Source: Streptomyces sp. WMMB 322 (GTDB taxonomy: Bacteria > Actinomycetota > Actinomycetes > Streptomycetales > Streptomycetaceae). From it: a stretch of DNA of 64,000 bases. This document shows positions 25,864 to 35,185 of this stretch, piece after piece; the stretch's first letter is position 1, and each line of letters opens with the position of its first letter. A program made the translations under genes and the position numbers. The notes under the pieces are model-generated. The model ran no database searches. It worked only from the letters and a program-made list of their open reading frames with translations, and was not told where the DNA came from. The DNA is taken from NCBI RefSeq assembly GCF_900090145.1, contig NZ_FMHI01000016.1, positions 98,803-162,802 of the forward strand, read 5' to 3'.

Positions 25864-28800
25864 ATGCGTACCCCTCGGGAGCGTGCGTACCCGGCGCACT
25901 GGGAGGCCGACGTGGTGCTCCGGGACGGCGGCACCGCACTGATCAGGCCCATCACCCCGGACGATGCCGAGCGACTTGTCGCCTTCTACGAACTCGTGTC
26001 CGACGAGTCGAAGTACTACCGCTTCTTCGCCCCCTACCCGCGTCTGTCCGACCGTGACGTGCGGCGCTTCACACATCACGACTACGTCGACCGGGTGGGC
26101 CTCGCCGCGACCGTGGGGGGCGAGTTCATCGCCACCGTCCGCTACGACAGGGTCGACGAAACCGGACGCGCGGCCGCCGACTCCGGCGCGGGCGGCTCCG
26201 CGCAGGCCGAGGTGGCCTTCCTGGTACGGGACGACCACCAGGGCCGTGGCGTGGCCTCCGCGCTCCTCGAGCACATCGCCGCGGTGGCGCGGGAACGCGG
26301 CATCCAGCGGTTCATCGCCGAAGTGATGCCCGCCAACAACAAGATGATCAAGGTGTTCACGGACGCGGGTTACTCGCAGCACCGCAGCTTCGAGGACGGC
26401 TCCGTCCACCTCACCTTCGATCTCGAACCGACCGAGCGGTCCCTGGCCGTCATGAGCGCACGTGAACAGCGGGCCGAGGGCCGCTCCGTGCGCCGGTTGC
26501 TCGCGCCCGGCTCGGTCGCCGTGATCGGTGCGAGCCGCTCGCCCCGAGGCGCCGGCCGCAGGGTCCTGGAGAGCCTGCGCTCCTGCGGATTCACGGGTCG
26601 GGTGTACGCGGTCAATCGCGAGCTTCCCGGTGGAGAGCGGGAAATCGGCGGTGTGCCCGCGCACCGTTCCGTCAAGGACGTGCCGGAAGACCTCGACCTG
26701 GCCGTGGTGGCCGTCCCGGCGAGCCAGGTGCATGCGCTCGCGCGGGAGTGCGGTGAGGCGGGCGTGCAGGGACTCGTCGTGCTCACCGCGGACTTCAGCC
26801 GTGACGAGCAGCGTGAACTCGTCCGGCTGGCACGCTCCTACGGCACCCGCGTCATCGGTCCGAACGCCTTCGGGCTGATGAACACGGCGCCGGAAGTGCG
26901 TCTCAACGCGACGCTCTCTCCGGAGATGCCCGCGCGCGGCAGGGTCGGCCTGTTCACCCAGTCCGGCGCCATCGGCATCGCCCTGCTCGCCGGTCTGCAT
27001 CAGCGCGGCATCGGGCTGTCCAGCTTCGTCTCCGCGGGGAACCGGGCGGACGTCTCCGGCAACGACGTCCTCCAGCACTGGGACGACGATCCCGACACTG
27101 ACGTCGCGCTCCTCTACCTCGAATCGATCGGCAACCCGCGGAAGTTCACCCGGCTCGCCAGGCGCATCGCCGCACGCAAACCGGTCGTCGTGGTCAAGGG
27201 CGCGCGGCACAGCGGCAGTGCGCCCCCGCCGGGGCATGCGGCACCGGTCTCCACCACGCCGGTCGCCACCGTCACCACGCTGCTCAGGCAGGCCGGTGTC
27301 GTCATGGTCGACACGGTCACCGAACTGCTCGACGCGGGCGCCCTGCTCGTCTCGCAGCCGCTTCCGGCCGGGCCCCGCACGGCGATCCTCGGGAACGCGG
27401 AGTCCCTCGGGCTGCTCTCGTACGACGCGGCGCTCGCGGGGGAGCTGCGTCCGCAGCCCGTGCGCGACCTCGGGACGTCAGCGACGCCCGGCGAGTACCG
27501 GCAGGCACTGCGCGACGCGCTCGAGGACCCGGAGACCGACGCGGTCGTCGTCACCGTCATCCCCTGGGTCGGCGACACCCCTGTGGCGGAGCTGGCGGAC
27601 GCGCTGCGCGAGGCCTCCGAGGGAGCCGACAAGCCGGTCACCGTCGTGCATCTGGCCATCGAGGGCCTGGACGCAGCTCTCGCCGGGCACGGCATCCCTT
27701 CCTACCCCGCGCCCGAGCGCGCGGTGCGCGCCCTCTCGGAGGCCTCCCGCTACGCGCGCTGGCGCCGCGAGGCGGAAAACCCGGGACGCGTACCGGAGTT
27801 CGAGGCCGACGAGGCCGCGGCCTCGGAACTGCTCGCCCGTGCGGCGGCGGACGCGGCAGGTGCGGGTGCCCCGGACACGACCGGGAAGGCGGATGCGGAG
27901 GCGGCAGAGCCGGCCACGGCTGCCGGGGGCGGTGAGGCGGCCGCGCCGCCCGGACCCGCCCGGACCGCGGACGTCTCCGCCGCCCGGCGCGGGGAATCCG
28001 CCGCCGGGGACGGCGAGGCCGAGGGCACCGGGACCGGGGAGACCTCCGGGACCGAGGGCACCGGCGCCGAGGGCACCGGCGCCGAGGGCACCGGGACCGA
28101 GGAGACCTCTCGGACCGAGGAGACCTCCGGCCACGCGCCCGGAGGCCCCTCCGGGACGGCTGCCGGCGCGGTCACCCCTGTCGCCGCCACAGCCTCCACC
28201 ACCTCTCCCGTCCCCCGTCCCGCTTCGGACAGGAGCCCGGGAGTCACGCTGGGCGCCGAGGACACCGCCGCGCTGCTCGCCTGCTACGGCATCGTCGTCC
28301 AGCCCACGATCCCGGCACCCGGACCGGAGGAGGCCGCGGCCGCGGCAGCACGTCTCGGCTACCCCGTGGCCCTCAAGACCACCGCACCGCACCTGCGCCA
28401 CCGCGCCGACCTCGGCGGCGTGCGCCTCGACATCTCCTCGGAGAGTGAACTGCGCCGTGCGCACGCCGAGTTGACGGAGGCCTTCGGCGACTCCGGCGGG
28501 ATGCGTCCCGTCGTGCAGACCATGGCGCCGCGCGGCGTCGACACCGTCGTCCGCGCGGCCTTCGATCCGACCATCGGCGCGGTGCTCTCCTTCGGCCTCG
28601 CGGGGACGCCGTCGGAGCTGCTCGAAGACGTGGCCCACCGCCTCGTCCCCGTCACCGACAAGGACGCCGCCGAACTGGTGCGGGCCATCCGCAGTGCTCC
28701 GATCCTCTTCGGGTGGCGCGGCGCGCAGCCCGTCGACGTCGCGTCCCTGGAGGAGCTGCTGCTGAGGGTGTCGCGTCTGCTCCATGACCATCCCGGGGTC

Positions 28801-28926
28801 GTCGCGGTGGACCTGGAGCCCGTCGTCGTCGCGTCCCGGGGGCACACGGTGCTCGGTGCGACCGTGCGGGTCGCCGAGCCCTCGCCCAGGGCCGACCTGG
28901 GCCGCCGCAGCCTGCCCGCTTACTGA
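25864..28926 (+). CDS. patA: Protein acetyltransferase: GNAT fused to acyl-CoA synthetase (NDP-forming)-like domain
   Basis: A 1020-residue multidomain protein. Residues ~1-195 are a GNAT acetyltransferase (AEVAFLVRDDHQGRGVASALLEHIA is the acetyl-CoA loop). Then follow a CoA-binding Rossmann domain (VAVIGASRSPRGAGRRVLESL), succinyl-CoA-ligase-like domains (GLFTQSGAIGIALLAGL), a ~150-residue low-complexity linker and a C-terminal ATP-grasp part (GYPVALKTTAPHLRHRADLGGVRL). The GNAT-first order matches the S. lividans PatA enzyme reported to acetylate and control acyl-/acetoacetyl-CoA synthetases. The start ATG at 25864 gives MRTPRERAYPAHWEADVVL; no good ribosome binding site is seen. Confidence 0.9.
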   Translation: MRTPRERAYPAHWEADVVLRDGGTALIRPITPDDAERLVAFYELVSDESKYYRFFAPYPRLSDRDVRRFTHHDYVDRVGLAATVGGEFIATVRYDRVDETGRAAADSGAGGSAQAEVAFLVRDDHQGRGVASALLEHIAAVARERGIQRFIAEVMPANNKMIKVFTDAGYSQHRSFEDGSVHLTFDLEPTERSLAVMSAREQRAEGRSVRRLLAPGSVAVIGASRSPRGAGRRVLESLRSCGFTGRVYAVNRELPGGEREIGGVPAHRSVKDVPEDLDLAVVAVPASQVHALARECGEAGVQGLVVLTADFSRDEQRELVRLARSYGTRVIGPNAFGLMNTAPEVRLNATLSPEMPARGRVGLFTQSGAIGIALLAGLHQRGIGLSSFVSAGNRADVSGNDVLQHWDDDPDTDVALLYLESIGNPRKFTRLARRIAARKPVVVVKGARHSGSAPPPGHAAPVSTTPVATVTTLLRQAGVVMVDTVTELLDAGALLVSQPLPAGPRTAILGNAESLGLLSYDAALAGELRPQPVRDLGTSATPGEYRQALRDALEDPETDAVVVTVIPWVGDTPVAELADALREASEGADKPVTVVHLAIEGLDAALAGHGIPSYPAPERAVRALSEASRYARWRREAENPGRVPEFEADEAAASELLARAAADAAGAGAPDTTGKADAEAAEPATAAGGGEAAAPPGPARTADVSAARRGESAAGDGEAEGTGTGETSGTEGTGAEGTGAEGTGTEETSRTEETSGHAPGGPSGTAAGAVTPVAATASTTSPVPRPASDRSPGVTLGAEDTAALLACYGIVVQPTIPAPGPEEAAAAAARLGYPVALKTTAPHLRHRADLGGVRLDISSESELRRAHAELTEAFGDSGGMRPVVQTMAPRGVDTVVRAAFDPTIGAVLSFGLAGTPSELLEDVAHRLVPVTDKDAAELVRAIRSAPILFGWRGAQPVDVASLEELLLRVSRLLHDHPGVVAVDLEPVVVASRGHTVLGATVRVAEPSPRADLGRRSLPAY
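28051..28095 (+). repeat. 15-bp tandem repeats in the patA linker
   Basis: Three consecutive copies of (A/G)CCGAGGGCACCGG(C/G), encoding TEGTG-AEGTG-AEGTG, followed by degenerate TEET-rich units. This is an in-frame low-complexity expansion between the CoA-ligase-like and ATP-grasp domains. Confidence 0.85.
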
Positions 28927-28954
28927 CACTCCACCGGCCCGTAGGATGGCCCGC

Positions 28955-29539
28955 ATGGCGAAGACCGGTACGACGACCCAGGGGCTGCGTGAGGCGATCG
29001 AGCGCAGCGGCTACTACCCGACCCTCGTGGCCGAGGCCGTCGAGGCGGCGGTGGGCGGCGAGCCCGTCACTTCCTACCTCGTGCACCAGGAGACGACGTT
29101 CGACTCCAACGAGGTGCGCCGCCATGTCACGGTCCTCGTCCTCACCGGTACGAGGTTCCTCGTCAGCCACACCGACGAGCAGCCCGCGGACGGCACGTCC
29201 TCGTCCCCGTACGCGACGACGTCCACGGAGTCCGTGAAGATCCAGCGCATCTCGTCCGTCGTGCTCTCCCGTGTCGTCGCCGACCCGGAGTCCTACAAGC
29301 CCGGGACGCTGCCGCGCGAGGTGGTGCTGACCATCGGCTGGGGCGCCGTCTCCCGGCTCGACATGGAGCCCGCCACCTGCGGAGACCCCAACTGCGAGGC
29401 GGATCACGGCTACACGGGCTCCTCCACCGCAGACGATCTCTCGCTCCGGGTGAGCGAGGCGGCGGACGGGCCCGACACCGTGCGGCAGACCCTCGCCTTC
29501 GCCCAGGCGCTCTCAGAGGCGACGGTGACACCCTCCTGA
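28955..29539 (+). CDS. Conserved actinobacterial protein, DUF5998-like
   Basis: A 194-residue soluble protein of unknown function. It begins AKTGTTTQGLREAIERSGYYP, has a beta-rich middle with HVTVLVLTGTRFLVSHTDEQ, contains CGDPNCEADHGYTG (a possible metal-binding Cys-Cys-His group) and ends in a short helix. I recall this family as DUF5998, present next to the downstream phosphatase-like gene in Streptomyces. ATG 28955 has AGGA eight bases upstream. ATG at 28946 is an alternative. Its stop overlaps the start of the next gene by one base (TGATG), so the two are probably co-translated. Confidence 0.82.
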   Translation: MAKTGTTTQGLREAIERSGYYPTLVAEAVEAAVGGEPVTSYLVHQETTFDSNEVRRHVTVLVLTGTRFLVSHTDEQPADGTSSSPYATTSTESVKIQRISSVVLSRVVADPESYKPGTLPREVVLTIGWGAVSRLDMEPATCGDPNCEADHGYTGSSTADDLSLRVSEAADGPDTVRQTLAFAQALSEATVTPS

Positions 29540-30732
29540 TGGCACAGGCCGCCACCGAGAACCCGCAGGAACCACTGCCGCTGGACCCGCGCACCGCACC
29601 CGTGCCGCGTTACGGTCTGGCGTCGCTGTCGGATCTGCTGCCCGCCATCGTCACCGCACAGGGCCTGGAGGGCCTGGAGACGGGGCTGCGGCTCGAACCG
29701 GCCGACCGTGCCTGCGTGTTCCTCGTCGACGGTCTCGGCTGGGACGTGCTGCGTGCGCATCCCGAGGAGGCGCCGTTCCTCACCTCCCTGCTGCACACAT
29801 CCCTCGGGGGCACCGGGTCCGCGCTGACCGCCGGGTTCCCCTCCACGACCGCCACCTCGCTGGCCTCCGTCGGCACCGGTCTGCCGCCCGGTGTGCACGG
29901 CCTGCCCGGTTACACGGCGCTCGACCCCGACACGGGCCGACTGATGAACCAGCTGCGCTGGCAGCCCTGGACGGACCCGCACGCCTGGCAGCCGTACCCG
30001 ACGGTCTTCCAGCTCGCCGATGCCGGCGGGATCACCGCGAGCCAGGTCTCCGCACCCCACTTCGAGCAGACGCCGCTCACTCGCGTCGCGCTGTCGGGCG
30101 GCACGTTCCTCGGCGTGCTCAGCGCAGAGGAACGCATGGACCGGGCGGCCGAGCGCCTGGCCGCCGCGGACCGCACGCTCGTCTACACCTACTACGCCGA
30201 ACTCGACGGTCACGGCCACCGCTACGGCATCGACTCCGACGCCTGGCGCGGCCAGCTGATGTACGTGGACAGGCTCGCCCAGCGGCTCGCCGAGCAACTG
30301 CCGCCCCGTTCCGTGCTGTACGTCACCGCCGACCACGGCATGGTCGACGTCCCGCTCACTGCGCAGGCGCGGTTCGACGTCGACGACGACTGGGAGCTGA
30401 GCGCCGGCGTCGCCGAGCTCGGCGGGGAGGGCAGAATGCGCCACCTCTACGCCGTGCCCGGAGCCGCACGCGACGTGGCGTCGGTCTGGCGCGAGGTGCT
30501 CGCGGGGCACGCGTGGGTCGCCACCCGTGAAGAGGCCGTGGAACTGGGGTGGTTCGGGCCGCGGATCGACGATCGGGTGCACGCCCGCATCGGCGACGTC
30601 GTGGCCGCGATGAGCGGGCACTCCGCCGTCGTGGCCACCGAGCGCGAGCCGAAGGAGTCCGCGCTCATCGGGATGCACGGCTCCGCCACCCCTGCCGAAC
30701 AGCTCGTCCCGCTCCTCGAAGTCCGTACGTGA
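29539..30732 (+). CDS. Alkaline phosphatase-superfamily protein (nucleotide pyrophosphatase/phosphodiesterase type)
   Basis: A 397-residue member of the alkaline phosphatase/NPP superfamily. Metal and nucleophile positions are visible: VFLVDGLGWDVL (first Asp), GFPSTTATSLASVGTG with the Thr nucleophile, YYAELDGHGHRYG (Asp and His) and VTADHGMVD (Asp-His). It lacks a signal peptide, so it acts in the cytoplasm, unlike many NPPs. The substrate is unknown. Start overlaps the stop of the DUF5998-like gene, indicating a two-gene unit, and the thymidine kinase gene follows 82 bases later on the same strand. Confidence 0.9.
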   Translation: MAQAATENPQEPLPLDPRTAPVPRYGLASLSDLLPAIVTAQGLEGLETGLRLEPADRACVFLVDGLGWDVLRAHPEEAPFLTSLLHTSLGGTGSALTAGFPSTTATSLASVGTGLPPGVHGLPGYTALDPDTGRLMNQLRWQPWTDPHAWQPYPTVFQLADAGGITASQVSAPHFEQTPLTRVALSGGTFLGVLSAEERMDRAAERLAAADRTLVYTYYAELDGHGHRYGIDSDAWRGQLMYVDRLAQRLAEQLPPRSVLYVTADHGMVDVPLTAQARFDVDDDWELSAGVAELGGEGRMRHLYAVPGAARDVASVWREVLAGHAWVATREEAVELGWFGPRIDDRVHARIGDVVAAMSGHSAVVATEREPKESALIGMHGSATPAEQLVPLLEVRT

Positions 30733-30814
30733 CCCAAGCCGCCCGTACGCCCGCTCCCGGCCCCGTACGAGCACACACCGACCTGCCCGCCCGAGCAGAA
30801 AGGCCGACGTCTCC

Positions 30815-31483
30815 ATGCCAGAGCTGGTGTTCTTCTCCGGAACCATGGACTGCGGCAAGTCGACACTGGCTCTCCAGATCGAGCACAACCGTTCCACTCG
30901 CGGCCTTCAGGGCATGATCTTCACCCGCAACGACCGTGCGGGGGAGGGGCGCCTCTCGTCCCGGCTGGGGCTCGTCACCGACGCCGTGGAGGCGAGGGAC
31001 GGCTTCGACTTCCACGTCCATCTCGTGAAGCATCTGACCGCCGGCGGCCGCACCGACTACGTCATCGTGGACGAGGCGCAGTTCCTCACCCCCGACCAGA
31101 TCGACCAACTGGCCCGCATCGTCGACGACTTGGGCATGGACGTCTTCGCCTTCGGCATCGCGACGGACTTCCGCACCAGGCTCTTCCCCGGCTCGCAGCG
31201 GCTGATGGAACTCGCCGACCGCATCGAGGTGCTTCAGGTCGAGGCGCTGTGCTGGTGCGGAGCCCGGGCTACCCACAACGCCCGTACGGTCGGGGGGAAG
31301 ATGGTCGTCGAGGGCGCGCAGGTCGTCGTCGGCGACGTGGGCGATCCCACGGGCGAGGTCGGCTACGAGGTCCTGTGCCGCCGTCACCACCGCCGCCGGC
31401 TCACCGCCGCCGCGGCGGGGGCGGGGGCGCTGTCCCCGGACGTGCTTCCCATCGACGCCCCCGCCACGCCGCACGTCACCTAG
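30815..31483 (+). CDS. tdk: Thymidine kinase, type II
   Basis: A 222-residue nucleoside salvage enzyme phosphorylating thymidine. The P-loop GTMDCGKST, the DEAQFLTPDQ motif, and the zinc-binding lasso cysteines (CWCGARATHNAR and CRRHH) are all present. The ~25-residue Ala-rich C-terminal tail is beyond the usual family end. AGAAAGG precedes the ATG by about eleven bases. It may be transcribed together with the two upstream genes. Confidence 0.95.
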   Translation: MPELVFFSGTMDCGKSTLALQIEHNRSTRGLQGMIFTRNDRAGEGRLSSRLGLVTDAVEARDGFDFHVHLVKHLTAGGRTDYVIVDEAQFLTPDQIDQLARIVDDLGMDVFAFGIATDFRTRLFPGSQRLMELADRIEVLQVEALCWCGARATHNARTVGGKMVVEGAQVVVGDVGDPTGEVGYEVLCRRHHRRRLTAAAAGAGALSPDVLPIDAPATPHVT

Positions 31484-31504
31484 GGGCCGCCCCCACCCCG
31501 GCCG

Positions 31505-32338
31505 TCAGGGGTGCGCGATCACGCTGAACTGCGCGCCTTCCCGGTCGGCCGCGGTGGCGACGCGGCCGTGCGGGGTGTCGGCCGGCAAGTGCACGACGGA
31601 GCCTCCGAGTTCGACGACGCGCCGAGCGGTGGCGTCGGCGTCGGCAACGGCGAAGTAGGTCTTCCAGTACGGTCCGCGGTCGCGGGGGAGCGCCTGCCCG
31701 ACGCCGTGGATGCCCGCCACGGGCTCCCCGTTCACATGGAGCGTCACGTAGTCCCGGCCGTCCGGGTCGTGCGGCCCATCGCCGTCGCCGTCGCCGTTCC
31801 CCGAGCCGCCGCCGGCGGGCTCGTATCCGAAGACGGCCGGATAGAAGCTGCCGGCCGCCGAGGACTCACGGGTGATCAGCTCGTACCAGACGGGTGCTCC
31901 CGTCACGTCCGTGGCGGCCGGGGCCAGACTGTCCGGCTGCGAGGCCTGCTGCCACACGCCGAAGCTCGCCCCCGCGGTGTCGGCCGCGATCGCCATGCGG
32001 CCCGCGTCGTCCGCGTCCAGCGGTCCGACGGCCACCGTGCCGCCCCGTTCGCGGATCAGACCGGCGGTCACGTCGGCGTCGTCGCTCGCCATGTACGGCA
32101 GCCAGGCGACGTTCAGCCGCCGTCCGGGCACGATCTCCCCGAGGCCCGCGACTTCGTGGCCGTCCGCCAACGCCCGTACGTAGGGCCCTGGTTGGCGCGG
32201 CCCGGAGTAGAACTCCCATCCGAACAGCCGGTGGTAGAACTCCTGGCTCCTGGCCAGCTCCTGCACCAGCAGACTGGCCCAGCATGGTGTGCCGGGCATC
32301 TGTCTCGGCTGTGTGTGCCGAGTGACTGATTCCGTCAT
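31505..32338 (-). CDS. VOC-superfamily protein with two glyoxalase-like domains
   Basis: A 277-residue protein made of two vicinal-oxygen-chelate halves: GTPCWASLLVQELARSQEFYHRLFGWEF at the start, and GAPVWYELITRESSAAGSFYPAVFGYE for the second, each followed by beta strands ending FGVWQ and FSVIAHP. This layout is seen in actinobacterial CFP30B-like proteins annotated as hydroxylases or glyoxalases. The metal-ligand pattern is not complete enough to name a reaction. A Gly/Asp-rich insertion (GGGSGNGDGDGDGP) lies in the second half. GGGAGA precedes the ATG at 32338. It is convergent with tdk, only 21 bases between stops. Confidence 0.85.
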   Translation of the reverse strand: MTESVTRHTQPRQMPGTPCWASLLVQELARSQEFYHRLFGWEFYSGPRQPGPYVRALADGHEVAGLGEIVPGRRLNVAWLPYMASDDADVTAGLIRERGGTVAVGPLDADDAGRMAIAADTAGASFGVWQQASQPDSLAPAATDVTGAPVWYELITRESSAAGSFYPAVFGYEPAGGGSGNGDGDGDGPHDPDGRDYVTLHVNGEPVAGIHGVGQALPRDRGPYWKTYFAVADADATARRVVELGGSVVHLPADTPHGRVATAADREGAQFSVIAHP

Positions 32339-32529
32339 GCGCTGTCTCCCTCATGACCATCGTCGATGTGGCCACGTCGTGTATTGGCTGCGATGTAACG
32401 CTTCGGATTCCGTACCCTTCCGTGCCGCTTACCGATGCTCCCATCACCTGTGGCGTCATCGTCCCCGACACCGCCGGTAATTCCCCTTTCGCAGCGGTCT
32501 GTTCCGCACGCGTGAGTGAAAATGGCGGG

Positions 32530-33372
32530 ATGACAGCGATCACTTCCGCATCAGCTCTCGCGCACGAACTCACCGGCGACGAACCTCCTGTGCTCCTCGA
32601 CGTGCGCTGGCAGCTCGGCGGCCCGAACGGCAGGCCGGACTACGAGGCGGGCCACCTGCCCGGAGCGGCCTACGTCGACCTGGACTCCGAACTGGCCGGC
32701 CCGCCCGGCGGTTCCGGCCGCCATCCGCTCCCGGAACCCGAGGTGTTCGGGGCGGTCATGCGGCGTGCCGGTGTGTCGGGTACCCGTCCCGTCGTCGTCT
32801 ACGACGGTGGAACGGGCTGGGCCGCGGCCCGTGCGTGGTGGTTGCTGCGCTGGGCCGGGCACGGGGACGTCCGCGTGCTGGACGGCGGCCTCGCCGCGTG
32901 GGACGGGCCGCTGGAGAGGGGCGAAGTGACACCGGAGCAGGGCGACTTCGTCCCGCGCCCCGGAGCACTGCGAGTGCTGGACGCCGACGGGGCGGCGGCA
33001 CTGGCGCGGCGCGGGGTGCTCCTGGACGCCCGTGCCGCCGAGCGGTACCGCGGCGAGGTGGAGCCGGTCGACCCGGTCGCCGGGCACATCCCCGGTGCCG
33101 TGTCGGCGCCGACGTCGCAGAACGTGACGGAGGCAGGGGAGAAGGGTGCCCCGCTGCTGCGTGACTCCGGGGAACTGCGCAGCCGCTTCCGTGAGTTGGG
33201 TGTCACGGACGCAACCGAGACCGGCGTCTACTGCGGTTCCGGCGTCTCGGCCGCACACCAGATCCTCGCGCTGGCCGTGGCGGGAATCGACGCGGCTCTG
33301 TACCCGGGTTCGTGGAGCGAATGGTCCGCGGACCCGGCCCGCCCGGTCGCCACGGGCGCCGAACCGGGCTGA
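32530..33372 (+). CDS. Sulfurtransferase with two rhodanese domains (SseA type)
   Basis: A 280-residue tandem-rhodanese protein. The inactive first domain contains LLDVRWQLGGP and GHLPGAAYVDLDSELAG; the second has the active Cys in YCGSGVSAAHQILALA. The CGSGVSA loop resembles 3-mercaptopyruvate/thiosulfate sulfurtransferases of the SseA group. The ATG at 32530 gives MTAITSASALAHEL; a GAAAAT hexamer ends six bases before it, so leaderless translation is possible, while the longer in-frame start at 32353 lacks support. It runs convergently toward sepH with a nested hairpin between. Confidence 0.9.
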   Translation: MTAITSASALAHELTGDEPPVLLDVRWQLGGPNGRPDYEAGHLPGAAYVDLDSELAGPPGGSGRHPLPEPEVFGAVMRRAGVSGTRPVVVYDGGTGWAAARAWWLLRWAGHGDVRVLDGGLAAWDGPLERGEVTPEQGDFVPRPGALRVLDADGAAALARRGVLLDARAAERYRGEVEPVDPVAGHIPGAVSAPTSQNVTEAGEKGAPLLRDSGELRSRFRELGVTDATETGVYCGSGVSAAHQILALAVAGIDAALYPGSWSEWSADPARPVATGAEPG

Positions 33373-33437
33373 ACCGCGGACCTGTTGACGACGGCCCGGT
33401 GAAGGCGGGGCGTGAACGGGTGGGGCGGGCGGAACGG

Positions 33438-33492
33438 CCGGAGCGCCCGACAGGGGCCGCCGAGTGCGGCGGCCGCTGACCGGGCGCTCCGG
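33438..33492. terminator. Nested two-stem terminator between rhodanese gene and sepH
   Basis: An outer 12-bp stem (33438-33449 with 33481-33492) encloses an inner 8-bp stem GGCCGCCG-agtg-CGGCGGCC (33455-33474). It lies between the convergent stops. Confidence 0.88.
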
Positions 33493-33505
33493 TGCGCCGT
33501 GCGCG

Positions 33506-34570
33506 TCAGTCCTTCTTGCGGCGGGTGCCGAAGACGATCTCGTCCCAACTGGGCACCGCGGCACGGCGGCCGGGACGCACACCGTCCGCCTCGGCCTGAC
33601 GGTCGGTGTTCCCCTTCAGCCGGTCCCGGTGCGCGCTGACCGAACGCGGCATCAGCACGTCCGCGTACGCCGAGCCGGCGCCGGCGGCCGTGGCCGGAGG
33701 CTCGACAGGCTCTTCCTCTTCGTCGGTCTCGCGGTCGTCGTCGGAGGCGTTGTCCGTCTCCGACGTGGACGAGCCGTGGACGGCGGACGCCGGCGCACTC
33801 TGCTGCTCCGGCACGACCAGGTCGCCGCGGAAGTTGGGCACGGCCTCCAACAGGCTTGTCAGGGAGTCCGGTTCGCCGTCCGCGTCGGCATCGCCGGCGA
33901 AGGCGCCGGTGTCGGTGTCCACGCGGTCGCTCTTGTCGCTCCGCTCCCTGGGCAGCCTCGCGATCCGCGGCACGAAGGGAGTGCTGGGCTCCGGGGTGTC
34001 GTCGGTCTCGCCGATGAGCGAGCGCGCCTCGTCGTCGACGGCCTGCACAAGGCGCCGCGGCGGGTCGTAGGTCCACGTCGCGGAGTGCGGCTGGCCGGCC
34101 ACGCGGTAGGCGAGCAGCACTTCCCACGTGCCGTCGTCGCGTCTCCAGGAATCCCAGTGCACCGCGTCCTTGTCGGCGCCGCGCAGCAGCAGCCGCTCGG
34201 CCACGGCCTCTCCGAGCTGCGGACCGGCGTTCTCCCCGGGGCGGCGCACCGGCGTCTTGCGTGCGCGTTCCGCCATGAACGCACGCTCGGCGAGCACGGG
34301 GCCCTCGAAACGGCGCACCCGGTCGACGGGGATCCCGGCGAGCTGAGCGACCTCCTCAGCGGAGGCACCGGCCCGTATGCGCGCCTGGATGTCACGGGGC
34401 CGCAGGTGGCTCTCGACCTCGATCTCGATCTGGCCGAGGCGTGCGCGGTCGTTGCGTACGGCCGCCCGCAGCCGCTCGTCAATCGGAAGCGTGTATTCCG
34501 TGCTGTCGGCAGCTTTGAGCACCAGACGTGTGCCGTCGTTGCTGACGGCCACGACACGCAGTTCGGGCAT
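33506..34570 (-). CDS. sepH: Septation protein SepH
   Basis: A 354-residue cell division protein. The N-terminal DUF3071-type domain begins MPELRVVAVSNDGTRLVLK and includes a helix-turn-helix (RAGASAEEVAQLAGIPVDRV); the C-terminal two-thirds is acidic and disordered, ending in PSWDEIVFGTRRKKD. SepH is known in Streptomyces to bind FtsZ and promote Z-ring assembly during vegetative and sporulation septation. The ATG at 34570 has GGGAGG five bases upstream. Its long 5' region (over 600 bases) suggests complex regulation. Confidence 0.95.
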   Translation of the reverse strand: MPELRVVAVSNDGTRLVLKAADSTEYTLPIDERLRAAVRNDRARLGQIEIEVESHLRPRDIQARIRAGASAEEVAQLAGIPVDRVRRFEGPVLAERAFMAERARKTPVRRPGENAGPQLGEAVAERLLLRGADKDAVHWDSWRRDDGTWEVLLAYRVAGQPHSATWTYDPPRRLVQAVDDEARSLIGETDDTPEPSTPFVPRIARLPRERSDKSDRVDTDTGAFAGDADADGEPDSLTSLLEAVPNFRGDLVVPEQQSAPASAVHGSSTSETDNASDDDRETDEEEEPVEPPATAAGAGSAYADVLMPRSVSAHRDRLKGNTDRQAEADGVRPGRRAAVPSWDEIVFGTRRKKD

Positions 34571-35185
34571 GTGAACCTCCCGGGTGGTGCCTGCCGACAT
34601 CACGTGCGTCGCTGCTCCCGCTGGACGAATGTGGCCTGCCCGTGTGCGGCCTGCCACAACCTTGCCGACCTGTCCGACGACCGGGACCTTCCCGGAGCCG
34701 CCTGCGGCACGGTTATCACTTCGCAACGCATAGTGACCGTCCTCGTCACCTGTGCTGCCTGAGCCGGGTCTGAGCCGAGGCCAGGGCTCGTCACACTACT
34801 CCATTAGGGCCACGGGGGTGGACCGGCGCGCCGTTCAAATTGCTCGCGGGGAAGGGGATTTGAAGGTCCGGACAAGCCAGGAAAGGCCGTCCGCGGGTGG
34901 CAAGAGTCACAGAACCGCCCGGAGCGGAGCCATTCCCTTCGTATATTGCCCACTTGGGCGCGCCTTATGAACGAATCGCGCAGCGCCGCATATTGACAGG
35001 TCAGCACAGCAAGTCCCCCGTACCGGCGACGACTTCGGACGCATCGGCGAGGCCCCTCTTTGCGCGGGGGTGCGCCGGGGGCGGACAGAGGCAGAGCACC
35101 GGCGAACGGGAGCGGGCCGTGCTCCCCCTCCCGAACAGGACCGCCGTCTTCCGCGCCCCCGGCCGGGCCCCCGCACCGGGCAGCG
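34571..35185. other. 615-base gene-free region upstream of sepH
   Basis: No convincing gene is seen here. It must hold the sepH promoter. The stretch contains AT-rich pockets unusual for this genome (around 34838-34860 and 34938-34975), a TTGACA at 34993-34998 without a good partner -10, and small hairpins such as GCCCA-ct-TGGGC. Short open frames on both strands lack ribosome binding sites and typical codon use. A small RNA cannot be excluded. Confidence 0.5.
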
